DNA of 24,635 nt from Lachnospiraceae bacterium. Its GTDB lineage: Bacteria; Bacillota; Clostridia; Lachnospirales; Lachnospiraceae. The stretch is taken from positions 1 through 24,635 of the forward strand of contig VSNG01000037.1 of the NCBI GenBank assembly GCA_009774175.1, given 5' to 3'. Both the position numbers and the translations under genes were made by a program. The notes below the pieces were generated by a model. That model searched no databases. It had not been told where the DNA came from and saw only the letters and a program-made list of their open reading frames with translations. Each line of letters starts with the position of its first letter. The first letter of the stretch is position 1. This document shows positions 1 to 7,219 of this stretch, in pieces.

Positions 1-154
1 ATCATGCTCAAGTGGTATAATAAACTCATAAAGAAACACTTCACATAGATAAATTAAAAGAAAGAGAGGTACGGTCCACCAAAAACTTAAGCTGAAGGAT
101 CCAGGAAGTACAAGTGAATAGGAGACCACTGAAAAGTCGAGCAGAATCGAGTAC

Positions 155-328
155 ATGGTAGAAAGGGCGAATCCAAACAGATCCCGAGAGATACTCCCGC
201 AGAAGAAGAGAGAAGATGAAAGAAACGGATCGAGAAGCATCCGAGGGAGAGGCAGGGGACAGGACGCCACAGTATCGAGATACGATGGAAGAGATGGAAA
301 GAGGATGCGAGGGAAAAGACGGAGGTAA
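155..328 (+). CDS. Possible small Arg-rich protein (57 aa), doubtful
   Basis: An ATG-initiated frame of 57 codons encodes a very basic product rich in Arg and Gly, with several RGR/RR groups near residues 30-57. It ends 24 nt before the hairpin at 353-390, and a TATAAT box sits upstream at 16-21. There is no convincing Shine-Dalgarno sequence in front of the ATG and no family is recognised. The composition simply reflects the purine-rich strand, so it could equally be an untranslated RNA or chance. Confidence 0.15.
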   Translation: MVERANPNRSREILPQKKREDERNGSRSIRGRGRGQDATVSRYDGRDGKRMRGKRRR

Positions 329-352
329 AGGCCATTGGACAGTGAGTTTTAG

Positions 353-390
353 AAACGGGTATTGATTCCTTAGAGAATGAATACCCGTTT
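353..390 (+). terminator. Strong hairpin, possible terminator
   Basis: AAACGGGTATT (353-363) pairs perfectly with AATACCCGTTT (380-390). Four further pairs follow inside one G-G mismatch, leaving a 6-nt loop. The downstream sequence is only weakly T-rich (CGATTTATG), so termination is plausible but not certain. Since the stem ends in AAA/TTT it could work in either direction. Confidence 0.4.
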
Positions 391-520
391 CGATTTATGC
401 GGGAGAATATAAAAATGAATCTGATGCCGAATCGTTGTGTACTCTGCAAAACCGAAAGGTTTGTTTCATGCGGCGTTTATATTACATAAAATGGGGGTGG
501 CTTTTCCACTAAAAATAGGT

Positions 521-544
521 TATAGTATACTTAAGCATACTATA
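521..544. promoter_or_regulatory. 24-bp near-perfect palindrome (candidate operator)
   Basis: TATAGTAT and ATACTATA flank a central CTTAAG core. The whole 24-bp sequence equals its own reverse complement except for one symmetric pair of positions. It lies about 105 nt upstream of the hexosaminidase start. The symmetry suits a dimeric transcription factor; the left half also contains promoter-like TATACT. No regulator gene is adjacent, so its ligand is unknown. Confidence 0.3.
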
Positions 545-648
545 TCTTGTGTGAAAACTTATTATGAGGGACAAATCAGATGCCGGGTGAAAAGGGCGGT
601 ACGGAGTAAAAGATGATAATATAGGGTGAGACTAAAGAAAGGGCATGG

Positions 649-2253
649 TTGCGGACGATGGGAAAGCTGCATAAGAGAAGAAAGGGGTATTCGGACGAGG
701 AGCTTGAGGAGGAAGAGGTAGAAGAAGGGGCAAAAGAGGAAGAAGAGACGGAGGCCGACATGGAGGATGAGGACGGCGAGGACGAAGATGAGATAGACGA
801 CGAAGGTGAAGACGGCGAAGAGGATGACAGCGAGGACGAAGACGACGAAGAGGATGACAGCGAGGACGAAGATGAGATAGAAGATGAAGAAGAGGATGAA
901 GACGAGATAGAGGATGACGAAGAGGAAGAAGATGAGGAAGATGAGGAAGAGGAGCGTCGTGCATACAGACGCCGCCGCAGGATTCGTAACCAGATAATTT
1001 CTTATCTTGTGATTGCTCTTCTTGCTGTCGGAATAGCCGCCGGCGCGGTTTCTGTCGGAAGAAGGGCAGCTTCTTTAGTCAGCCAGAAGAAGCAGGAGGC
1101 AGAGTTGGCAAAGGAACTGGAAGAAGCGGCCAAACAGGAAGAAAATGAAGAAGATCTGGTGATTGACACGCCGGAGTCCGTGGAGCCGGAGCCGGAGGAA
1201 GATTTTCTCGGTGAACTGGCGGTGTCCTATTACTCGGAAATGCCCATTGAAGATAAGGTGGCCGGGCTCTTTATGGTGACGCCGGAAGCCCTGACGGGGG
1301 TTGCCACGGCGACGCAGGCCGGAAATGGCACACAGGAAGCGTTAAGTCAGTATGCTGTGGGTGGTCTGATTTATTTTAGTCAGAATATTAAGGATAAGGA
1401 ACAGATTACGGAAATGCTGGCGAATACGGCTTCGATGAGTAATTATCCCATCTTTTTGGCGGTGGATGAGGAAGGAGGCGACGTTGCCAGGGTTGCGGGC
1501 AGCGGTATTGAAGTTACCGAAGTGGAAGACATGGCGTCGATCGGTGCAGGAGGGGATACCTCCCGGGCGTTAGCGGCCGGAGAGACAATTGGTTCTTATC
1601 TGAATGAGATTGGCTTTAATTTGGACTTCGCACCTGTCGCGGATGTGACGCAGGAAGGCGTGGAGAGCGCACTTGGTAACCGCTCCTTTGGATCTGATCC
1701 GCAGGCTGTGGGTGAGATGGTATCCAATGTGGTGAACGGTATTGAAGGAACGGGTGTAAGCGCCTGCCTGAAACATTTTCCGGGTTTGGGAAGCGCTTCC
1801 GAGGATACCCACGAAGGCAGGGTGGAGATTGGTAAAACGGTTGAAGAGCTCAGGAGTTCAGACTTTGTGCCTTTTTCCGTTGGCATAGAGGCGGGCGCTG
1901 ATTTTGTCATGGTAAGTCATGCGACGGTGCCTGCGCTTGACGGGGATAATGTGCCAAGCTCCCTGTCTGGAAAGGTTATTACTGACACTCTTCGGGGAGA
2001 ATTGGGATTCGAAGGTGTGGTAATTACGGATGCGCTTGATATGACCGCGATTACGGAATACTATACGTCTGAGGAGGCGGCTGTGATGGCGTTGGAGGCC
2101 GGGGCGGATATGCTGCTTATGCCGGAAGATTTTGAGGCGGCATATAACGCTGTGCTTGCCGCAGTTCAGGATGGGACGATTTCGGAGGAGCGGATCAACG
2201 AGTCTCTGAACCGCATTTACCGCGTTAAATGCGCGGGCAAACTGGATAATTAG
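649..2253 (+). CDS. nagZ: Membrane-anchored glycoside hydrolase family 3, NagZ-like beta-N-acetylhexosaminidase
   Basis: This is a GH3 hydrolase likely to remove GlcNAc from peptidoglycan fragments. The catalytic domain spans about residues 200-530. It carries the KHFPG motif at 375-379, the NagZ-type Asp386-x-His388 acid/base dyad, and the nucleophile Asp461 in ITDALDM. The N-terminus is unusual: residues 14-102 are almost entirely Glu/Asp, followed by an Arg-rich patch (103-112) and one membrane segment at about 116-136. By the positive-inside rule the acidic tail should be cytoplasmic and the enzyme extracellular. Only the single GH3 domain is present, with no C-terminal beta-sandwich. The start is either TTG 649, 6 nt after AAAGGG, or ATG 658; the latter is more conventional but farther from the ribosome site. 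The symbol reflects family motifs, not proven substrate. Confidence 0.88.
   Translation: MRTMGKLHKRRKGYSDEELEEEEVEEGAKEEEETEADMEDEDGEDEDEIDDEGEDGEEDDSEDEDDEEDDSEDEDEIEDEEEDEDEIEDDEEEEDEEDEEEERRAYRRRRRIRNQIISYLVIALLAVGIAAGAVSVGRRAASLVSQKKQEAELAKELEEAAKQEENEEDLVIDTPESVEPEPEEDFLGELAVSYYSEMPIEDKVAGLFMVTPEALTGVATATQAGNGTQEALSQYAVGGLIYFSQNIKDKEQITEMLANTASMSNYPIFLAVDEEGGDVARVAGSGIEVTEVEDMASIGAGGDTSRALAAGETIGSYLNEIGFNLDFAPVADVTQEGVESALGNRSFGSDPQAVGEMVSNVVNGIEGTGVSACLKHFPGLGSASEDTHEGRVEIGKTVEELRSSDFVPFSVGIEAGADFVMVSHATVPALDGDNVPSSLSGKVITDTLRGELGFEGVVITDALDMTAITEYYTSEEAAVMALEAGADMLLMPEDFEAAYNAVLAAVQDGTISEERINESLNRIYRVKCAGKLDN
816..872 (+). repeat. 30-nt-period tandem repeat coding the acidic tail
   Basis: A 27-nt sequence at 816-842 recurs exactly at 846-872 (period 30 nt, 10 codons), encoding EEDDSEDE twice. 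Degenerate Asp/Glu repeats continue on both sides (about 750-950). Such a tract could change length by slippage or unequal recombination. Confidence 0.85.
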
Positions 2254-2368
2254 GGCATATATACAGGAAAAGATATAAATGCCGGGGAGGCTGTGTGTAA
2301 CGGCGTTCCTCGTCGGCTGACGTACGAAGAGGATATACGTTCGGTGGGAATTTATGTGAGGTAGAATG

Positions 2369-2716
2369 ATGGCAGAAACCATTTTTTCAGCAGTTGTGCT
2401 GCTGATCGGCACGATTTCGATGATCATTCTGGGAATAGTGCAGTATCGGAGCAAAGAGCCGGTCGGATTCTGGTCAGGAAAGAAGCCGCCCCGGAAAGAG
2501 GAAATCACGGATGTGAGTGCCTATAACAGGAAGCATGGTCTGATGTGGATTTTATATGGGACGGGGCTTATTGTCTGTTATGTGTGCGCGAGGCCCTTAG
2601 GAGGACTTATTGCGGCGTATTTGTGTATGGCGGAGGTGTTTGGCGGTCTTCTTGGGATGGTTGCTTATCATAACAGACTGAACCGTATGTATTATAGAAA
2701 GCGGGAGAATATCTGA
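2369..2716 (+). CDS. Conserved small membrane protein, function unknown
   Basis: The product is about 115 residues with a hydrophobic N-terminal helix (about 4-25) and a hydrophobic C-terminal half (about 55-98), separated by a polar loop containing VGFWSGKKPP and the AYNRKHGLMW block. I recognise this layout from uncharacterised Firmicutes membrane proteins but cannot assign a function. Two consecutive ATGs (2366, 2369) are available; GAGGT at 2358-2362 is better spaced for 2369. The stop TGA overlaps the ATG of the next, broken, SdpI-like frame by one base (2716), so the two were probably translationally coupled. Confidence 0.7.
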   Translation: MAETIFSAVVLLIGTISMIILGIVQYRSKEPVGFWSGKKPPRKEEITDVSAYNRKHGLMWILYGTGLIVCYVCARPLGGLIAAYLCMAEVFGGLLGMVAYHNRLNRMYYRKRENI

Positions 2717-2970
2717 TGTGGTTCTGGCTTTTTATGACAGTCGGCAATCTCATATTGCCGGTACTGATGATTGTGCTGGGGAAGGCATTTATAAAAATCC
2801 ACTCCAACAAATTAATGGCGTTTACAGTTATCGGACGTGGAAATTAATGAAAAGTCAGGCTGTGTGGGTAGAGTGGTGATAACAGTGGAATGTATTGCAT
2901 TGATTATGTCGATTTTCCTGCTAGGAAAGGCACTGGCGAAACAATTTGATGGCGGGATAAATGATAAATA
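2716..2970 (+). pseudogene. SdpI-family membrane protein remnant, frameshifted
   Basis: Three reading frames together resemble an SdpI-like immunity/membrane protein. Frame one from ATG 2716 encodes a hydrophobic helix ending GKAFIK. At the A-run 2793-2797 the likeness passes to another frame (KNPLQQINGVYSYRT, then W-KLMKSQAVW, matching the usual YRT-MSMKN-xxW block position for position) and stops at TGA 2877-2879. A third frame from about 2880 resembles the family C-terminus (GKALAKQFD). The middle of the protein appears deleted. Family members are usually about 110-210 residues; this one can no longer be made intact. The assignment rests on remembered family motifs. Confidence 0.45.
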
Positions 2971-3088
2971 TAGAACTTTCGCCTGTCATTATCATAGAAG
3001 TTCTAAAATTGAATACCATATTTACAGACTTTTTTTCATAGTCCCGATTACTCCCTCTGTGATATTAAAAAATGAATGTTAAATAATT

Positions 3089-3679
3089 TTATTTATGTTC
3101 CTGCCATTTACATTCTGTTATTTCCATATCAGAAAATATAGCCTTAAATGAAGAATTTTCCGGGCTGCAAGCGTATATTCCGAATACAATTTCTTCTGCG
3201 CCTTTCCACATATGGCAGATACGCATTTGCTTAAAAGTTATACCGTCTGTGCTACATTCTATGCAGTAATCGCTTTCACGCCTGCTTAAACGATACCACA
3301 TTTCTTTTATATTAGCGGAAATATCAGTTGTAGCCCAATCTGAATATCCATGATTGGTAACTACGCTTCCTAACCTTTGATATTCTTGGTTTTCATATTC
3401 GATAGAGGCTTTTAGCCAATTTTCACTGTCTAAATACATGGCTATTCCGCATTGGTCAAAACGGTGTTTGCTTTCAAAATGTGTTTTTACAACAAAAGAA
3501 AAATATTTATCAGATGTTCTTGCCTGTAAAACAGGTGCATTATCATTTTGAAAACCATAATAGGTACGTTGCCATAAATCCGTTCCCGGCTCTGTAAATA
3601 TTTCTACATAATCTTGTGAAATTACAGATTGTTTTGGCTCTCTAACCCAAAGCAGGTTTTCTTTCAAAAAATCACTCAT
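3089..3679 (-). CDS. DUF1349 domain protein (concanavalin A-like fold)
   Basis: The 196-residue product matches the DUF1349 family, sometimes annotated 'regulation of enolase 1', with its typical blocks: WVREPK near the N-terminus, TDLWQRTYYGF, FDQCGIAMYLD, ENWLKASIEYEN, RLGSVVTN, GYSDWATTDI, MWYRLSRR and FGIYACSPE. The fold is a lectin/glucanase-like beta sandwich; the biochemical role is not established. It has no signal peptide and is probably cytoplasmic. The start ATG is set by GGAGGT five nt upstream. The gene is AT-rich compared with the flanking chromosome, suggesting transfer. Its upstream region is taken over by the IS110 element almost directly behind the ribosome site. Confidence 0.88.
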   Translation of the reverse strand: MSDFLKENLLWVREPKQSVISQDYVEIFTEPGTDLWQRTYYGFQNDNAPVLQARTSDKYFSFVVKTHFESKHRFDQCGIAMYLDSENWLKASIEYENQEYQRLGSVVTNHGYSDWATTDISANIKEMWYRLSRRESDYCIECSTDGITFKQMRICHMWKGAEEIVFGIYACSPENSSFKAIFSDMEITECKWQEHK

Positions 3680-3845
3680 ATTTTACCTCCGTTATTCGTG
3701 GATTGGTTACCTCGGGTCAATGGTCCGCCGTGGGTTCTGCTGTCCAATTGCGTGGATCAATGTATTCCTACACTGCCGACATGGAGGTACCACAGATAAC
3801 CCGAACCTTGAAATCCCAAAAGGCTTCTTCAAGATATCTTCTCTG

Positions 3846-5015
3846 TTACTTTGTTGTTGTCATTTTTTGCTGCTGTGGATTACGCAGTTTTTCCTGCTTA
3901 ATCCGCTTGTCTGCCATCATGCCCCATATGAAGCAGGCAAGTTCCCTTGCAACCGCCGTTACCGCTATATTCCTTTTCTTTCCATGCCTTATCATCCTGT
4001 AATACTTTCTTCTCAGCCTCTCATTTGCTTTGTCTGCATAGGCGATCACCTCCGGCGGGTTGCCATACTGTCTCGCTTGTAGATCTTTTGATTTATGCCC
4101 GATCTGCCCTTTGCATATCCCTCCTGACGCTTCTGTAAGAAGTTTTCTCAAATGGCTGTTCCCCGCTTTGGCAATCGGAAGCCTGTTAATACTGTCACTG
4201 CTCGAATCCTCCCCCTCCGGCACCAGCCCCAGATATGCAGCATAGATGTTCCCTTTCGCAAATCTCTTGAAATCCCCGGTCTCTATCAGACAGGATAACA
4301 CCGTATGGGTTTTTACTCCCAGAAAACATACCAGCTTCTTGACTTTTTCCACATACTCCGTTTCGGACACCAGTTCCTCTATCCTCTTATCAAAACTCTC
4401 TATCCGGTTCGTCTGGTATTCATATGTGATCAGATACTCGCCGAGGGTTTCCCTGTCCAGTCCGCTTAGCTCCAGTGCTTTCAGCCACTTGCAATGCGCC
4501 TGCGTCCACTTCCCGCCATCATAATGGTATCCCTGGCTTAAACAGAATGCACTGATCCTCTGTTTTGTCTTTTTTTAATCCTGTTTATGGTCGTCCCTCA
4601 TGCGCAGATATACTTTGACATCGTCATCTTTATCTGTCGGGATGTGTACCGCATGGTAACCACCCTAGGCCAGGCACTGCGCTATCATAAGCGCATCCCT
4701 CTTATCTGTTTTGATCCGTTTTCCCTGCTGTGTCATCATTGTGGTCGGTGCCAGAATCACACAGCGGATTCCCTTTTTCACCAGTTCGTGGTATAAAGAA
4801 AAGCCCAGGCATCCTGCCTCATAACCGCAGAGAATATCGCATTCATCTTTTACTTTTTTCTTTATATTTTCAATGAATTGCACGATATTGTTCGGTTTTG
4901 GTGTTACCTTGATATTCGCGTAGATAATGTCATCCCCGTCAAATCTTGGCTCAATGGCGCATAAGGTGTAGTTTGTGCTATGGACATCCATTCCGATTCC
5001 TAGTATTCTTTTCAT
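3846..5015 (-). pseudogene. IS110-family DEDD transposase with two in-frame stops
   Basis: One continuous frame of 389 codons is interrupted by TAG (4665-4667, codon 117) and TAA (4575-4577, codon 147). There is no frameshift. The N-terminal RuvC-like DEDD domain shows Asp10 (GIGMDVHS), Glu66 (GYEAG), Asp104 and Asp107 (KTDKRDA). The C-terminal Transposase_20 domain keeps the LPIAKAGNSHLRK block with the presumed catalytic Ser287. The start ATG follows AGGAGG by 9 nt. The length agrees with full-size IS110 transposases. The first stop leaves only a 116-residue N-terminal piece, so transposition in cis is not expected. A GTG at 4370 could start a C-terminal fragment, but no ribosome site supports it. 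Confidence 0.88.
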
Positions 5016-5163
5016 TAGGTGGCCTCCTTTTGTATGCGGTAATCCCTGTTACCATTGTTTTTCCAACAACTTAGTATACAGGTAAATCCACGTTGCTACA
5101 AATGTAAGGTCACTTCATATTGTCCAACACTGATTATCGTCTTGCTTTTACATGATAGATTTC
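5016..5163 (-). ncRNA. Candidate IS110 bridge RNA / transposase leader
   Basis: IS110-group elements encode a structured bridge RNA in the non-coding stretch upstream of the transposase. Here a promoter (5170-5198, minus) precedes about 148 nt of non-coding sequence before the transposase ATG. Reading the minus strand, small stems are visible near the 3' end (TTGTT/AACAA; GGTAA/TTACC). The donor and target loops cannot be assigned without related copies, so the RNA call rests mainly on position. Confidence 0.35.
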
Positions 5164-5169
5164 AGAAAA

Positions 5170-5198
5170 AGTATATCATAACATAAAAGCGAAAACAA
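5170..5198 (-). promoter_or_regulatory. Promoter of the IS110 leader/transposase
   Basis: On the minus strand, TTGTTT (5193-5198) and TATACT (5170-5175) are separated by exactly 17 nt, a good sigma-A pattern. It would transcribe the leader, the broken transposase and possibly the DUF1349 gene downstream. Confidence 0.6.
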
Positions 5199-5215
5199 AT
5201 ATTTTCAGTGTTCCG

Positions 5216-5660
5216 GCTCGGTGCTTTTCTTTGTCTGCAACTTCTTGATATAGTTACCCGATACAAGGGGATAGCCTCTTGCTATAGGGGCAGCCAGTAC
5301 AAGCCGGGGAGTGGGGGACGAGCGGTGTCAAATCATATTTCCTTGTTAATAATCTGCTTGGCGTCTAGGCAGTCACAAAGCACTTAGAGAGGTAGATTTT
5401 CAATTGGATAAATTTAGAACTGCTACTATGACGACTGAAAATCGTGGCGAACTTAGTGCGGCTGACTGATACGGTAATTTATTCGAGAACTTGATTTCGG
5501 TGTGAGGAATTACATAAAAATAAATGCATAACAAATAATATAAGAAAAGATAATCATAAAATTACTAAACCTGCTTAATGATGAAACAATAATTCTAACT
5601 AACCAATAATAAACCGCTAAAATTTCGATTTCTTACACCACTATGAAAAGTGGTGTAATT
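5216..5660. other. Non-coding debris between the IS110 and the integrase
   Basis: No intact gene is visible. A short frame around 5390-5469 reads as a plausible protein fragment (QLDKFRTATMTTENRG) before a stop, but I cannot name it. The stretch is AT-rich from about 5500. A perfect 10-bp hairpin (5633-5658) sits directly before the integrase start and is listed separately. Decay of an integrated element is the simplest explanation. Confidence 0.4.
5633..5658 (+). promoter_or_regulatory. Perfect hairpin over the integrase ribosome site
   Basis: TTACACCACT (5633-5642) and AGTGGTGTAA (5649-5658) form a perfect 10-bp stem with a 6-nt loop. It ends 2 nt before the ATG at 5661. The only Shine-Dalgarno-like sequence, GGTG, lies inside the 3' arm, so the stem may once have limited integrase translation or served as an arm-binding site. 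Confidence 0.4.
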
Positions 5661-6632
5661 ATGAACGAGAATAGAAAAACAGATAATTTGAAACCGTCTT
5701 TAGTGTAAGATGCTATTAATTTCGATATATTAGATACAGACGGTGTACTTGATATGCGTATGTCGACAAAAAGAGAGAATATATTGAAAATGTACCCTTA
5801 TGCTATTATTACCCCACCGTCTTTGCAAAACGGACGTTGGCAGACCTGCTATAAGGACGAAAAAGGAAAGCGCAAAAATATCAAGGCACAATCAAAAGAG
5901 AAATTATTGGATAAGCTGATTCCAATATATTTCGCTAATACGCACATTGACAAATTAACGTTTTACGGACTCTATGAGGAATGGTTGGCATATAAGGCTA
6001 CTGTTACAAACAGTTCTAATACCATTAAAAGGCACAGACAACACTACCGCAAATATTTTGAACCGTTTGTCCTGCATGATATGAAAATCAAGAAGAGTGA
6101 TGAACTTATATTAGAGCAGGAATGCAACCGCATAGTAAGGAAAAGATATTTGATTGATAATCTATGGATAAGGTAGAGATATACGTCAAGTACAGACAGA
6201 TCGACAAGAAAACAGGTAGGACAGAGACTTACAATACAGAGGAATTAAAAGAACTGAATCAGTATCCAATATGAGGTAGTAGAACATACCCAAACAAACC
6301 GTGACCGTTTTGTTATCCTTATTCCGAAAGCGGTATCAATCTTAGAGAAGATACCAAGGCAGGGGAAGTATACTTTTATGTGGGATGGGGAGCGCATTAC
6401 GTCCAGACAGATTGCTTATGTATTGGAAAAATTTGCAGAGAGACAGGGGGTACGCACAAAGAGTACCCATAAAATGCGTAAGACCTATGCAAGCAATCTG
6501 AACGCGAACGGTGTACCTCTGGATTGTATCAGGGAAATGTTAGGGCACAGCAACCTTTCCACAACCTTGGAATATATCTACAATCCATTGACTGAAAAGG
6601 AAACCTATGACCTCATAACAAAGGCATTGTAA
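5661..6632 (+). pseudogene. Tyrosine recombinase (phage/ICE-type integrase), heavily decayed
   Basis: The original start is probably ATG 5661. Codons 1-15 are followed by an in-frame TAA (5706-5708), and the same frame then continues through DAINFDILDTDGVLD into the arm-binding and core-binding parts, ending at TAG 6174-6176. Around 6135-6145 the usual linker seems deleted (CNRIVRK joins RKRYLIDN-type sequence). A one-base loss near 6163 shifts the frame, so MDKVEIYVKYRQ is read out of frame. A second large deletion near 6270 removes the region with the first catalytic Arg. The last frame (about 6272-6632) keeps the His-x-x-Arg box (THKMRKTY), LGHSN and the nucleophile Tyr region (EYIYNP). 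The element was probably integrated at the neighbouring tRNA-Gly. Confidence 0.85.
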
Positions 6633-6685
6633 CGGTACTAAGGTACTGTCTACAACTGTCTACCGATTTGTAGACACACAAAAAT

Positions 6686-6718
6686 AGCGGAAACGCTGTA
6701 TTTATCAACGTTTCCGCT
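6686..6718 (-). terminator. Terminator of tRNA-Gly
   Basis: AGCGGAAACG (6686-6695) pairs perfectly with CGTTTCCGCT (6709-6718). On the minus strand the stem is followed by ATTTTTGTG, giving a typical U-tract downstream of the tRNA. On the plus strand GCTTTTA follows, so it may also stop read-through from the integrase side. Confidence 0.75.
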
Positions 6719-6739
6719 GCTTTTACTGGAATAAAAAAG

Positions 6740-6812
6740 AGCGCGAGACGGGACTCGAACCCGCGACCCCGACCTTGGCAAGGTCGTGCTCCACCAACTG
6801 AGCCACTCGCGC
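6740..6812 (-). tRNA. tRNA-Gly (anticodon GCC)
   Basis: A full cloverleaf reads on the minus strand. The acceptor stem GCGCGAG/CTCGCGC is perfect. The D-arm has GCTC/GAGC around AGTTGGTG, and the anticodon arm is CGACC-TTGCCAA-GGTCG with anticodon GCC. The T-arm contains GGTTCGAGTCC. The discriminator base is U, as usual for bacterial tRNA-Gly, and CCA is not encoded. The 3' end faces the decayed integrase. Confidence 0.97.
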
Positions 6813-6901
6813 TTGTTGTCCGGCTTGTTCGCTCGGACATCTATTAATATACTATAGCTGTTTTACTTTGTCAACAAAAAAATTAATTTTTTTAAAAAGA
6901 T

Positions 6902-6929
6902 TTGACAAATAAGGAAAATAGTGTATTAT
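6902..6929 (+). promoter_or_regulatory. Promoter of the 78-aa gene and greA
   Basis: A consensus -35 TTGACA (6902-6907) and TATTAT (6924-6929) are separated by 16 nt, about 47 nt before the start codon at 6976. An A/T-rich tract precedes the -35 box, resembling an UP element. Confidence 0.75.
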
Positions 6930-6975
6930 GGTTGGTGTAAACGAAGAGTAGATGAGAAAAAGGGAGGAAAAAGCA

Positions 6976-7212
6976 ATGAAAGTAATGAACATCGACAATC
7001 CTGAGAAGTTTTTTGAGGTAGTGAACCAGTGCAAGGGCACGGTGGAGTTAGTGACAAAAGAGGGTGACAGACTGAACTTAAAGTCTCAGCTGACAAAATA
7101 TGTAGCGCTTACAAAGCTGTTTGCGGACAATGCGATCCCGGAGATGGAGCTTGTTGCACACGATCCCGAGGACGTAAACCGCCTGCTTGATTATATGGTA
7201 AACGCAAAGTAG
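6976..7212 (+). CDS. Conserved 78-aa protein of unknown function
   Basis: The product is a small soluble acidic protein beginning MKVMNIDNPEKFF, with no signal peptide or membrane segment. It alternates short beta-like stretches (CKGTVELVTKEGDRLNL) with helices and ends in a conserved-looking DPEDVNRLLDYM block. I recall similar short Clostridia proteins carrying unsupported names, so no function is given. The start ATG 6976 is chosen because GGGAGG lies 9 nt upstream; the in-frame ATG 6952 has no ribosome site. It shares a promoter with the GreA-family gene 7 nt downstream, which suggests co-expression. Confidence 0.85.
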   Translation: MKVMNIDNPEKFFEVVNQCKGTVELVTKEGDRLNLKSQLTKYVALTKLFADNAIPEMELVAHDPEDVNRLLDYMVNAK

Positions 7213-7219
7213 GATTATT

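Larger units (their letters stand above)
1..648. other. Upstream region without a recognised gene
   Basis: No protein family is recognisable here on either strand. The plus strand is strikingly purine-rich from about 90 to 350, which leaves long but implausible open frames on the minus strand. A TATAAT box lies at 16-21, but its -35 region would fall at the window edge. The supportable contents are a short Arg-rich ORF (155-328), a strong hairpin (353-390) and a near-perfect 24-bp palindrome (521-544), each listed separately. The stretch 545-648 is the leader of the downstream hexosaminidase gene. Confidence 0.5.
3692..5215 (-). mobile_element. IS110-family insertion sequence, inactive
   Basis: The element consists of a disrupted DEDD transposase (3846-5015, minus strand), a non-coding right flank (about 3692-3845) and a non-coding leader with a promoter (5016-5200). 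IS110 elements lack the long inverted repeats that would fix their ends, so the outer limits here are estimates. The right flank contains imperfect inverted repeats (GGTTACCTC near 3705 against GAGGTACC near 3785). Sequence from about 5216 to 5660 cannot be assigned to the element or to neighbouring debris. Confidence 0.7.

Noticed and set aside
87..449. 120-residue open frame on the minus strand
   Set aside because: It mirrors the purine-rich plus strand, has low-complexity Ser/Phe/Leu composition, crosses the strong hairpin at 353-390 and has no family likeness.
632..964. Pro/Leu/His/Arg-rich open frame on the minus strand
   Set aside because: It is the antisense shadow of the acidic-tail repeats of the hexosaminidase gene.
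4575..4667. Stop-codon readthrough or recoding in the IS110 transposase
   Set aside because: Two different stops (TAG and TAA) without any conserved recoding signal are best explained by mutation.
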